From Terrabacter sp040702505 (GTDB taxonomy: Bacteria; Actinomycetota; Actinomycetes; Actinomycetales; Dermatophilaceae), in NCBI RefSeq assembly GCF_040702505.1, contig NZ_JBFBLC010000005.1, positions 186,001-250,000 on the forward strand: DNA of 64,000 nt, read 5' to 3'. The notes beneath the pieces are model-generated. The model did no database searches and was not told the DNA's origin. It saw only the letters and a list, made by a program, of their open reading frames with translations. This document shows, in pieces, positions 8,677-19,127 of this stretch. The position numbers were made by a program, and so were the translations under genes. Every line of letters begins with the position of its first letter. Position 1 is the stretch's first letter.

Positions 8677-9348
8677 TCAGAACGTCACGAAGGTGTCCTT
8701 GGCCAGGAAGAAGCCGTGCGCGGTGGCGGTGTCGATGCAGGTGACGCCGTACTCCTCGCTGATGCAGGCCGTGGTCCCGGAGGGCTGCGTGCGCGAGCCG
8801 TAGGGCAGCGTCGGCTCGCCGCCCTTGCGGATGCTGTCACGGTTGCAGACCGGGTAGGCGCCGTCCTGGCGCAGCTCGACCCGGCCGATGTCCTTGGGTC
8901 CCTGCGCCGGGCAGACCGTCGGCAGGGGCGGGCTGACCCGCCCCTTGGCCACCTCGCAGGCCGCCGCGGTCGAGTCGGTGCTGCGCTGGCAGACGATGTT
9001 GCCGGTGGGGCTGACGAAGCGGGTCGTCACCGTGGCGTCCGGCTTGGCCTTGTCGATCCGGGCCTTGGCCTCCTCGAACGACTTCGGCGCGCCGCGCTGC
9101 GCGCCGGCCGCCATCGCGGTCGGCAGGTCCGCCGAGGTCGCGGTCGCCGTCGGGATCGCGCTCGGCGAGCCCGCACCCGTCCCGCTCGCCCCGGTCGGCG
9201 GGTCGACGGTGACCGTGACGGTCGGCCGCGTCGAGGGCTGGTCGGTCGACCCGCAGGAGGCGAGGAGGGCGACGGCGCCGACGGCCGCGACGAGCACGAG
9301 CGCGCGGGACGGCATACGGCGTGTGGGTCGGGACGACGTGGCGGACAT
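8677..9348 (-). CDS. Secreted lipoprotein of unknown function
   Basis: 223 residues. A basic N terminus and hydrophobic stretch (ALVLVAAVGAVALLASC) end in a lipobox with Cys about residue 32, so it should be a membrane-anchored lipoprotein. A Thr/Pro/Ser-rich linker follows, then a globular domain of ~130 residues with paired cysteines (NIVCQ, AACEV, PTVCPAQ, YPVCNRD, TACISEEYGVTCID), suggesting disulfides. The ATG at 9348 was chosen because AGGA lies 9 bases upstream. I do not recognise a named domain. It lies between the mnh operon and the divergent SURF1 gene. Confidence 0.78.
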   Translation of the reverse strand: MSATSSRPTRRMPSRALVLVAAVGAVALLASCGSTDQPSTRPTVTVTVDPPTGASGTGAGSPSAIPTATATSADLPTAMAAGAQRGAPKSFEEAKARIDKAKPDATVTTRFVSPTGNIVCQRSTDSTAAACEVAKGRVSPPLPTVCPAQGPKDIGRVELRQDGAYPVCNRDSIRKGGEPTLPYGSRTQPSGTTACISEEYGVTCIDTATAHGFFLAKDTFVTF

Positions 9349-9430
9349 GGCCCAGCATCCTGCCACGCATCGGCGCCGACCCCGGACGGCCGGTTCGGGC
9401 CGTGCGGCGCCGGTGACCTACCCTGAGGAG

Positions 9431-10198
9431 GTGTTCCGGCGGCTGCTCACCCCTCGCTGGGTCGGCATGTTCGCCGCCCTGCTCGTCGTCGTCGCCGCGT
9501 GCATCCTGCTCGGCCTGTGGCAGCTCGGTGTGGCCCGCGACTCCGGTCGCAAGGAGGTCGTGGCCGCCGCCTCGAACCTAGAGCGCGCGCCGCTGCAGCA
9601 GGTGACCGGCCCGCACAGCGCGTTCGAGGGCGAGTTCTCCAACCGTCCCGTCACCGTCACGGGGACGTATGCCGCCGCGCGCACCCTGCTGGTCGTCGAC
9701 CGTCGCCTTGGCGAGCGGGCCGGCTCGTGGGTCGTCACGCCGCTCGAGACGCAGGGCGGCACCGTGCCGGTGCTGCGCGGCTTCGTCGACGGCACCCCGT
9801 CCGCGGTCCCGCAGCCGCCAGCGGGCGTCGTCACCGTGACGGGGACGCTGGGGCCGGGGGAGTCGCCGAAGTCCGGCCCCCCGCTGCCCGCTCCGCAGGT
9901 GCGCTCGATCGACCTGGCCGCCCTCGTCAACGAGTGGCCGGGCGACCTCTACAACGTCGTCGTGCTGGCGTCCGCGGAGTCCGCCGGACCGACCGACGGG
10001 TCGCCGCTGTCCGCGGACGGCCTGAGCCGGGTCCCACCGCCCGAGCTCGACGCGCCCCTCAACCTGCGCAACGCCGCATACGCCGTGCAGTGGTGGGTCT
10101 TCGGGATCTTCGCGATCTGGATGTGGTGGAAGATGTTCCGAGCAGAGCAGCCGGCGGGCGAGCCCGTCGCTGCACCGAGAAAAGGCGTTCCGACGTGA
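9431..10198 (+). CDS. SURF1 family cytochrome oxidase assembly protein
   Basis: 255 residues. N-terminal FRRLLTPRWVGM followed by a membrane helix with LGLWQLGVA, a periplasmic domain with GTYAAARTLLVVDRR and PVLRGFVDG, and a C-terminal helix YAVQWWVFGIFAIWMWW: the two-helix SURF1 topology and motifs. GTG at 9431 was chosen because the product then starts like other actinobacterial SURF1 proteins; GAGGAG directly abuts it, so the Shine-Dalgarno spacing is poor and GTG at 9413 cannot be excluded. SURF1 helps insert haem/copper centres into aa3-type oxidase. Confidence 0.9.
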   Translation: MFRRLLTPRWVGMFAALLVVVAACILLGLWQLGVARDSGRKEVVAAASNLERAPLQQVTGPHSAFEGEFSNRPVTVTGTYAAARTLLVVDRRLGERAGSWVVTPLETQGGTVPVLRGFVDGTPSAVPQPPAGVVTVTGTLGPGESPKSGPPLPAPQVRSIDLAALVNEWPGDLYNVVVLASAESAGPTDGSPLSADGLSRVPPPELDAPLNLRNAAYAVQWWVFGIFAIWMWWKMFRAEQPAGEPVAAPRKGVPT

Positions 10199-10599
10199 GC
10201 ACGTATCCCGAGACCCTAGCCAAGCCGCAGCAGATCCGCTCGGCGCTGTCCGCCTACCGCGTCCTCGCGACCGTGGCGGGCTTCGCGCTCTTCGTCCTCA
10301 TCCTCGAGATGGTGATGAAGTACGGCTTCAAGCAGACGAACGTGCTGACGCAGTACTGGAGCCCGATCCACGGGCTCATCTACTTCGCGTATGCCGTGTC
10401 GGTCGCCAACCTAGGCCTCAAGGTCGCGTGGGGGCCCGTCCGCATCGTCAAGAACCTGCTCGCGGGCTTCGTGCCCGTCGTGCCGTGGATCGCCGAGCGC
10501 CGCAACACCCGCGAGATCGAGGGCGTGCTCGCGCGGGCCTACGTCGCGGGCGACGCAGGCGCGGAGAGCGGCACCAGGGGCACGGGCCAGGGCCGATAG
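10195..10599 (+). CDS. DUF3817 membrane protein
   Basis: 134 residues, three hydrophobic segments, and the DUF3817 hallmarks SAYRVLATVAGFALFVLI and SPIHGLIYFAYAVSVANL. GTG start overlaps the SURF1 stop by 4 bp (GTGA). SURF1-DUF3817-guaA is a gene order often met in actinobacteria. Function is unknown; the neighbour suggests a link to respiratory chain assembly, which is only inference. Confidence 0.88.
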   Translation: MSTYPETLAKPQQIRSALSAYRVLATVAGFALFVLILEMVMKYGFKQTNVLTQYWSPIHGLIYFAYAVSVANLGLKVAWGPVRIVKNLLAGFVPVVPWIAERRNTREIEGVLARAYVAGDAGAESGTRGTGQGR

Positions 10600-10609
10600 G
10601 CTGGCGCCC

Positions 10610-12930
<2,321 letters not shown>

Positions 12931-12940
12931 GGTTGTCGCC

Positions 12941-15613
12941 ATGTGTGGAATCGCGGGCTACCACGGGTTCGAGGCCGACGAGGCTCTCCTGCGGCGGATG
13001 AACGACTGCCAGAGGCACCGGGGCCCCGATGGTGACGGCGTCTTCGTCGACGGGCTCGGGGGCCTGGCCCACCGGCGCCTGTCGATCATCGACGTCGCGC
13101 ACGGCCAGCAGCCGATGCAGACCAGGGACGGCCGCTTCACCATCGCCTACAACGGCGAGGTCTACAACTACCTCGACCTGCGCAGCGAGCTCGAGGGCCT
13201 CGGCTGCACGTTCGAGACCGACAGCGACACCGAGGTCGTCCTCGAGGCCTTCGCGGCGTGGGGCGTGCAGGCGTTCGACCGGTTCAACGGCATGTTCGGC
13301 ATCGCGATCTGGGACTCCGAGAAGCAGGAGCTGACGCTCGCGCGCGACCACTTCGGCATCAAGCCGCTCTACGTCTGCCGCGTCCCCGGCGCCGGCAAGG
13401 ACGGCGCCGACGCGTGGCTCTACGCCAGCGAGATCAAGCCGATCCTGGCCAGCGGGCACTACGAGAAGCGGCCCAACGACCGCACGATCTACCGGTACCT
13501 GCGGTTCCGCATCCACGAGGACGGCCGCGAGACCTTCTTCGACGGCATCGAGCGCCTCGAGGCCGGCGAGGTCATGACGATCTCCGCTCAGGGCGTCGAG
13601 CGGCGCCCGTTCACGCGCCTGCGAGAGGAGCTCGCCGAGCTCGCCAAGGAGCAGCGCCCCTACGACGAGGCGGCCGCGGCCGAGTACAAGTCGCGCCTCA
13701 TCGAGGCCGTGCGCCTGCGCCTGCAGTCCGAGGTGCCCGTGGGCACGTCCCTCTCCGGGGGCCTCGACAGCTCGGCCGTCGCGGTCATCATCAACCGCCT
13801 CATCAACGAGGGCGACACCACCACCGAGTCGGTGGGCACGCAGCAGAACACCTTCTCGGCCGTCTTCCCCAACTCGGTCAACGACGAGGAGCGCTACGTC
13901 GACGACGTCCTCGACATCTGCCGCGGCCACGTCGCCGGCCACAAGATCAAGCCGACGCCCTCCGAGTTCAAGGAGGACCTCGTCGACTTCGTGCGCACCC
14001 AGGAGGAGCCGCTCATCAGCAGCGGCCCCTACGCGCAGTACCAGGTGATGCGCGAGGCCACCAAGCACGTGACGGTCCTGCTCGACGGCCAGGGTGCCGA
14101 CGAGATGATGGCCGGCTACATCCCGTACTACTTCGTCTACCTGCGCCAGCTGCGTGCCGAGGGTGCCCGCAAGGCGGCGGCCGAGCTCAGCAAGTCGCTC
14201 GACGTGCTCTACCGCCTCGGCCGGTTCAAGCTCAAGGCCAAGCTCCGCGGTCGCAAGGACGTGCCGACCACCTCGCTGCTCGGGCGTGAGTTCGTCGCCG
14301 CGCACTCCGGCGAGCGCTACACGACCGAGAGCTCCAACCTCAAGAAGCGCCTCATCGAGGACCTCTTCGTCGGCTCGCTGCCGTCGCTGCTGCGCTACGA
14401 GGACAAGAACACCATGCGCTTCTCGCTCGAGGGGCGCGTGCCGTTCCTCGACAAGGAGGTCGTGAAGTTCATCTTCAGCCTCTCCGACGAGGCGATCATC
14501 AAGGACGGCTGGAACAAGCGGGTCCTGCGCGACGCGACCCGCGACCTGCTGCCCGAGTCGATCAACCGGCGCCGCAACAAGATCGGCTTCACCACGCCGC
14601 AGGGCGAGTGGTTCATGCGCTTGAAGAACCACCTCTACGGCGTCTTCCTGTCCGAGTCGTTCGCCAACCGGCCCTACTTCGACCAGACCGCCGTGCTGCA
14701 CGCGTTCGAGGGCTGGATCAAGGGCACCAACGACGTCGACTCGATGACGTTCTGGCGCCTGCTCAACCTCGAGCTGTGGCTCCAGGAGTTCTTCGACGAC
14801 AAGCCCGAGGCCGTGGAGGCGCCGCGCGTCAAGACGGACTACGAGCCGAACGCCCGCAAGGAGCTCGACCTCGTCACGAGCGACGGCACGGCCGTGCGCC
14901 GCTACCCGCTGCGCACCGACCTCTTCGCCCGCGAGGACGACCTCGACGCCAAGGCCCTCGGCTACGTCGAGCGTTTCTTCGCGGGGCTGCCGGAGGCGGG
15001 TGCCGAGCACGCCGCAGCGACCACGGGGAAGTGGTATTTCTTCATCTCCGAGAAGATCGTGGCCATCACGCAGGGCCGCTCCTACTTCATCTGGGACATC
15101 AAGGTCTCCCGCCCGGCGCGCGTCCTGTCCCGCTACGTCACGCGCACGCCGGCGGGCATCGGCCTGGGCTCGCCGTTCACGATGCAGCTGGCCATCGAGG
15201 AGGTCGGCCTGCCCCGCGTGCTCTACGCCTCCGCTGGCGGCGCCGTCGGCAAGGTCCTCGGCCGCAAGGGCCTCTTCTACGAGCTCGTCGGCAACGACAT
15301 CCGCGCCATCGACGGCCCCACCGAGTACTCCGTCTATCCGGCCAACGTCTCGGCGAAGCTCGCGCCCAAGGACCCCGACCAGGTGGCCGCGCGCCTGTCC
15401 GCGGCGATCCGCGCGCGGGTGCCCGAGGCATACCGCAGCACCTTCGGCGGCACGGTCGTCATGGACGCGAACGACATCGGCCGCAACGTCCTCGGCATGG
15501 ACGCGCCGGGCCCCAAGGAGCGTTACGAGGCGATGTTCGCCGACAACCCCCTGGGCCAGGGCTCCGAGCAGACCCCCATGGCCATCGTCTTCGAGAAGAC
15601 CACCACCCCCTGA
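12941..15613 (+). CDS. asnB: Asparagine synthetase (glutamine-hydrolysing) fused to an F420-0:glutamate-ligase-like domain
   Basis: 890 residues, about 250 longer than a normal AsnB. Residues 1-~625: Cys2 nucleophile (MCGIAGYHG), RHRGPDGDG, YNGEVYNY, then the synthetase domain with PP-loop SLSGGLDSSA near 270 and LLDGQGADEMMAGY, ending near WLQEFFDD. Residues ~650-885 form a separate domain with RTDLFAREDDLDA, WYFFISEKIVAITQGRSY, GIGLGSPFTMQLAIEE and VVMDANDIGRNVLG. This resembles the F420-0:L-glutamate ligase (CofE/FbiB N-terminal) fold, so the protein may amidate or glutamylate an unknown partner rather than only make asparagine. ATG start. Domain identity of the C terminus is from memory of the family. 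Confidence 0.85.
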   Translation: MCGIAGYHGFEADEALLRRMNDCQRHRGPDGDGVFVDGLGGLAHRRLSIIDVAHGQQPMQTRDGRFTIAYNGEVYNYLDLRSELEGLGCTFETDSDTEVVLEAFAAWGVQAFDRFNGMFGIAIWDSEKQELTLARDHFGIKPLYVCRVPGAGKDGADAWLYASEIKPILASGHYEKRPNDRTIYRYLRFRIHEDGRETFFDGIERLEAGEVMTISAQGVERRPFTRLREELAELAKEQRPYDEAAAAEYKSRLIEAVRLRLQSEVPVGTSLSGGLDSSAVAVIINRLINEGDTTTESVGTQQNTFSAVFPNSVNDEERYVDDVLDICRGHVAGHKIKPTPSEFKEDLVDFVRTQEEPLISSGPYAQYQVMREATKHVTVLLDGQGADEMMAGYIPYYFVYLRQLRAEGARKAAAELSKSLDVLYRLGRFKLKAKLRGRKDVPTTSLLGREFVAAHSGERYTTESSNLKKRLIEDLFVGSLPSLLRYEDKNTMRFSLEGRVPFLDKEVVKFIFSLSDEAIIKDGWNKRVLRDATRDLLPESINRRRNKIGFTTPQGEWFMRLKNHLYGVFLSESFANRPYFDQTAVLHAFEGWIKGTNDVDSMTFWRLLNLELWLQEFFDDKPEAVEAPRVKTDYEPNARKELDLVTSDGTAVRRYPLRTDLFAREDDLDAKALGYVERFFAGLPEAGAEHAAATTGKWYFFISEKIVAITQGRSYFIWDIKVSRPARVLSRYVTRTPAGIGLGSPFTMQLAIEEVGLPRVLYASAGGAVGKVLGRKGLFYELVGNDIRAIDGPTEYSVYPANVSAKLAPKDPDQVAARLSAAIRARVPEAYRSTFGGTVVMDANDIGRNVLGMDAPGPKERYEAMFADNPLGQGSEQTPMAIVFEKTTTP

Positions 15614-15634
15614 CGCACACCTCTCTTCTTCAAT

Positions 15635-15715
15635 CGTCGAGAGGCCACGTGTGGCCCCTCTCCACCCGTCGAGAGGACACGTGTGGCCCATCCTGACCCG
15701 TCGAGAGGTCATGGT
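15635..15715 (+). repeat. Intergenic repeat, three copies of the CGTCGAGAGG unit
   Basis: Units begin at 15635, 15667 and 15699 (period 32) with the shared form CGTCGAGAGGNCACGTGTGG; the third copy is shortened. Each unit contains the small palindrome CCACGTGTGG or a variant. The array sits just after the asnB stop, where it could act as a terminator or processing site. The same unit recurs at 18170-18240 and 41281-41340. Confidence 0.8.
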
Positions 15716-15778
15716 CACCGGGGTCGTATGCCCGGTACTGGCCTCCCGGGACCGCGCGCGTCCGGCGTAGGCCCGCCG

Positions 15779-16048
15779 TCATCCGACGGGTGGCTGGGCC
15801 GGCGGTGTGGCGGTGGCCGGGACGAGCGAAAGCGCGTCCTGCTCCTCCTGGCTGTTGTGCAGGCGGCAGACGGCGTAGAGACCGTAGAGCAGCCGGCGCA
15901 GCTCCGTGACGTCCTCGGGGGCCACGTGGTCGGGTTCGATGCCCTCGAGCAGGCGACGCAGGCGGGAAACCTGGTGCTCGATCTCGGCGTGGGCGCGGCG
16001 CATCGTCGTGGCAGCCGAGGGGCCGAGGGCCCGAGCGACCAGCGGCAT
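15779..16048 (-). pseudogene. Distal half of the hemerythrin domain of the metal ATPase, out of frame
   Basis: 89 residues as a free frame, with HAEIEHQVSRLRRLL and LYAVCRLHNSQEEQD, the last two helices of a four-helix hemerythrin bundle. The first two helices are at the C terminus of the upstream ATPase. Reading the DNA one base off across the G-run at 16075-16078 gives GELVPHERADEEELMPLVAR, exactly the missing HxxxE helix, so this is best read as the end of the ATPase gene displaced by a one-base deletion. The ATG at 16048 overlaps the ATPase stop (TGATG) and has GAGGAG upstream, so separate translation is also possible. Confidence 0.7.
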
Positions 16049-18096
16049 CAGCTCCTCCTCGTCGGCGCGCTCATGGGGACCAGCTCGCCCTCGAGGCGGT
16101 AGAGGAGTGCCTGCACGGGCTCGAGCCGGCAGTTGCGCGTGTGCAGGCCGTCGGCGACCGTCCGGATCTGCTCGACGGCCGGGATGATGCGTTCGTGCCC
16201 GTCGCGCAGCCTGCGCGCGGTGGCGAGGTCCTCGGGCGACAGGGCGACCGTGTGCAGGCGGCTCGGGAGCAGGGCCCGCAGGGCGATGCCGATGGCGAGC
16301 ACGTCGATGCCCTCCTGGAGCACCGCTCCGGCGGCGGACGGCAGGAAGCTGGCGGCCGCGACGAGCATGGCGACCAGCGAGAGGCCCATCCCGACGACGA
16401 CCGCCTGCAGCGCGATGCGGCGCGACCGCCGCGCGATGATCATGGCGTCGGCGAGGGCATCGATCCGGTCGACGGTGAGCACGATGTCCGCCGCCTCGGA
16501 CGACGCGGTGGCTCCTCGCGCCGCCAGGGCGACGCCCACCCCGGCGGCGGCGAGGGCGGGCGCGTCGTTGACCCCGTCGCCGACCATGATCGTGCGCGCT
16601 GTAGCCGACTCGTCCTGGATGGCCGCCAGCTTGTCGGCGGGGTCGCGGTCACCGAGCACCGTGTCGACGCCGACGATGCGCCCGACGGTCTCCGCGATGT
16701 CGGCACGGTCGCCGGTCACCAGGACGGTCCGCCGGATCTCGGCCTCGCGCAGAGCCGCAACCATGCGCGGTGCGTCAGCCCGGACCGGGTCCTCTAGCAG
16801 GAAGGCGCCGGCCGGGCGGTCGTGGACGGCGACGAAGACGGTGAGGCACCCGTCGAGGGCGGCGCGGCGGCGCACCTGTCGCAGCCACGCCGGCTCTGTG
16901 GTCCCGACGATCCATCGCGCCTTGCCCAAGCGCACCAGGGTCCCGCGGACGCGGCCCTCGAGGCCGTAGCCGTGCACCTCCCGCACCTCGGTCGGCAGCT
17001 CGAGGTGCAGGCCTCGGGCCCGGGCAGCGCCCACGAGGGCGCTGGCGAGCGGATGCGGCGAGACCTGGTCGAGCGAGGCCGCGAGCCGGAGCACCTCTGT
17101 GGCGTCCGGTGCCTCCGGCGCGACGACGACCGACGTGAGCTCGGGCCGCCCGTGCGTCGGCGTGCCGGTCTTGTCGAAGAGCACGACCTCCCCGGCGGCC
17201 AGCGCCTCGAGGGCCGCGCCGCCCTTGACCACCACCCCGATCCGTGAGGCGCGGGACAGCCCCGACATGATCGCGACGGGGGCGGCGAGCAGCAGGGGGC
17301 ATGGCGTCGCAACGACGAGGACCGCGACCGCCCTGAGCGGACCGCCGCCGAGAGCCCAGGCGATGGCCGCGACGGCCAGGGTGAGCGGCACGAAGAGGAC
17401 GGCATACCGGTCGGCCGTGCGCACGAAGGGCGCTGAGGTGGCGGCCGCCTGCTCGACGAGACGCACCACGTTGGCGTAGGTCGAGGCTGCCGCAGAGGAG
17501 GTGGCGACGAGGTCGACCGGTGGACCGGCGTTGACCACGCCGCTGCGCACGTCGTCGCCGGTCGGACGCTCGACCGGCATCGGCTCACCCGTCAGCGCCG
17601 ACTCGTCGAAGGTCGCTGGGCCGAGCAGCCGCCCGTCGACGGGGACGACCTCGCCCGTGCCGACGACGAGGACGTCTCCCGCCACCACCTCCTCGGCGGG
17701 TATGCCGTCGACGCGGTCGCCGTGGCGCCGCCGGGCCGTGCGTGGCGTGCGTTCGACGAGCAGGCGCAGCTCCCGGTCGGCCCGAGCCGCTGCCCGCTCC
17801 TCGAGCAGACGCCCCGTCGCCAGCATCACGGTCACCATGGCGCCGGCGAACTCCTCGCCGACCCAGAGAGCGCCGGCCAGGGCCAGGGCCGCGATGACGT
17901 CGACGCTCGGGCGCCGGTCGACGACGGAGCGGACGGTCCACACGAGGGACAGGACGAGCCCGAGCACCGTCGCGGCGACCCACAGCGCCTGCGAGAACCG
18001 CTCGGCTCCGGCGAGGGCGGCCACGCCGCCGCCGACGAGGAGCAGGGCCGACGTGACGAAGAAGACCGCCGCGGAGCGGCGTTGCCACCAGGTCAC
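16048..18096 (-). CDS. Heavy-metal P-type ATPase, TPC (P1B-5-like) class, C-terminal hemerythrin domain truncated by frameshift
   Basis: 682 residues. Membrane helices near the N terminus with no soluble metal-binding domain, A-domain motif LTGEP, ion-path motif VATPCPLLLAAPVA, phosphorylation site LFDKTGTPTHG (Asp ~307, with Pro where Leu is usual), SPHPLASAL, and the hinge MVGDGVNDAPAL. A TPC ion-path motif plus a C-terminal hemerythrin-like extension is the pattern of P1B-5 ATPases, some of which export Ni or Fe. The last ~55 residues start a hemerythrin bundle (DGHERIIPAVEQIR) and then go out of frame at 16075-16078. GTG start. Metal specificity is not proved by sequence. Confidence 0.85.
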   Translation of the reverse strand: MTWWQRRSAAVFFVTSALLLVGGGVAALAGAERFSQALWVAATVLGLVLSLVWTVRSVVDRRPSVDVIAALALAGALWVGEEFAGAMVTVMLATGRLLEERAAARADRELRLLVERTPRTARRRHGDRVDGIPAEEVVAGDVLVVGTGEVVPVDGRLLGPATFDESALTGEPMPVERPTGDDVRSGVVNAGPPVDLVATSSAAASTYANVVRLVEQAAATSAPFVRTADRYAVLFVPLTLAVAAIAWALGGGPLRAVAVLVVATPCPLLLAAPVAIMSGLSRASRIGVVVKGGAALEALAAGEVVLFDKTGTPTHGRPELTSVVVAPEAPDATEVLRLAASLDQVSPHPLASALVGAARARGLHLELPTEVREVHGYGLEGRVRGTLVRLGKARWIVGTTEPAWLRQVRRRAALDGCLTVFVAVHDRPAGAFLLEDPVRADAPRMVAALREAEIRRTVLVTGDRADIAETVGRIVGVDTVLGDRDPADKLAAIQDESATARTIMVGDGVNDAPALAAAGVGVALAARGATASSEAADIVLTVDRIDALADAMIIARRSRRIALQAVVVGMGLSLVAMLVAAASFLPSAAGAVLQEGIDVLAIGIALRALLPSRLHTVALSPEDLATARRLRDGHERIIPAVEQIRTVADGLHTRNCRLEPVQALLYRLEGELVPMSAPTRRS

Positions 18097-18169
18097 ACCC
18101 CCATTGTCGGGCGCGAGCCGGCTCCGGTCGGCGGTTCGGGAGCGGGCTCACACCGAAGCCTTCTCGGCC

Positions 18170-18240
18170 GCCGGGAGGGGCCAGATGTGGCCTCTCGACG
18201 GGTGGGGAGGGGCCGTTCGTGGCCTCTCGACGGTTGAGGG
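18170..18240 (-). repeat. Intergenic repeat, two copies of the CGTCGAGAGG unit in inverted orientation
   Basis: On the minus strand two units read CGTCGAGAGGCCAC followed by GAACGGCCCCTCC and ATCTGGCCCCTCC, matching the family at 15635 and 41281. They lie between the 3' end of the PIG-L gene and the 5' end of the metal ATPase, so they cannot simply be a terminator for a convergent pair; they would terminate the PIG-L transcript. Confidence 0.75.
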
Positions 18241-18258
18241 GGAGGGGAGGCGGGGGGG

Positions 18259-19098
18259 TCAGGGGAGGTCGGCGAAGACGTCGCGGCGGATCGGCGACCC
18301 GGGTGGCAGCGACCGGTCGACGAACCACTCGCGCCCGAAGACGAGGTCGTAGAGCGGGCGCGGGATGCGCAGGAACGCCGCCAGCGTCCGGTCGGCGTCG
18401 CCGTCCGCGCTGGCCTGCGAGGCGTGGGCGCGCATGGCGGCGCGCTTGGCGGCGATGTGGCGCCGCACGCTGATCCGGTGTGTGATCTCGCTGCGCGCCG
18501 AGAAGGCCCGGTCGAAGCTCGACCGGTCGAACTCGGGAGGGAAGCGGTAGACCTTGGCGGCCACGTCGATGGCCCGGCAGATGGCGTCGCGGGGAACGGT
18601 CGCCTCGAGCACTCGCGGGGTGCCGGCCAGCTCGGCCGCGCGCCGCCCGACGACGTGGACCTGCTTGTGGTCGGGGTGGCCGTAGCCGCCGTTGGGCTCG
18701 TAGTGCAGCAGCACGTCGACCTGCTCCTCGCGCAGGATCGCGGCCAGTCGGGCCGCTGCCTCCTCGACGTCGGCGCGGACGAACCGGGTGGTGCCCGGAG
18801 GGTCGGGTGCGATCTCCGGCCCGAGCCCGCTGTCGGCGTAGCCGAGGTGCTCGATGCGCGCGACGCCGAGGGCCCGGGCGCTGGCATCCAGCTCCTCCAT
18901 CCGCGTCGCCGCCAGCGTGCGGGGAGACGCGCCGTCAGCAGTGAACTCGCTTGCAGCGAGGCCCAGCTCGCCGTCGGTGGCGACCACGACGATGACGCGG
19001 TGCCCCTCCGCGGCGGCGCGGGCCATCGTTCCCGAGGTCAGCAGGGCCTCGTCGTCCGGGTGGGCGTGGAAGGCGAGCAGCGTGTGGGGCACAGTCAC
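18259..19098 (-). CDS. PIG-L/LmbE family deacetylase
   Basis: 279 residues. Zinc-binding motifs: AHPDDEAL at residues 12-19 and GYGHPDHKQVH near 140. The length and C-terminal extension resemble the MshB/Mca group, which removes acetyl from N-acetylglucosamine conjugates in mycothiol metabolism, but other PIG-L enzymes act on glycolipids or antibiotics. It is divergent from a GT4 glycosyltransferase, a pairing also seen in thiol and glycolipid pathways. The exact substrate is unknown. Confidence 0.85.
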   Translation of the reverse strand: MTVPHTLLAFHAHPDDEALLTSGTMARAAAEGHRVIVVVATDGELGLAASEFTADGASPRTLAATRMEELDASARALGVARIEHLGYADSGLGPEIAPDPPGTTRFVRADVEEAAARLAAILREEQVDVLLHYEPNGGYGHPDHKQVHVVGRRAAELAGTPRVLEATVPRDAICRAIDVAAKVYRFPPEFDRSSFDRAFSARSEITHRISVRRHIAAKRAAMRAHASQASADGDADRTLAAFLRIPRPLYDLVFGREWFVDRSLPPGSPIRRDVFADLP

Positions 19099-19127
19099 CC
19101 ATCTTGGCCCATGGCACAGTGTCTTCC

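Noticed and set aside
12941..15613. Coenzyme F420 biosynthesis locus
   Set aside because: Only one domain resembles CofE/FbiB; no fbiA, fbiC or cofD-like gene is in the window.
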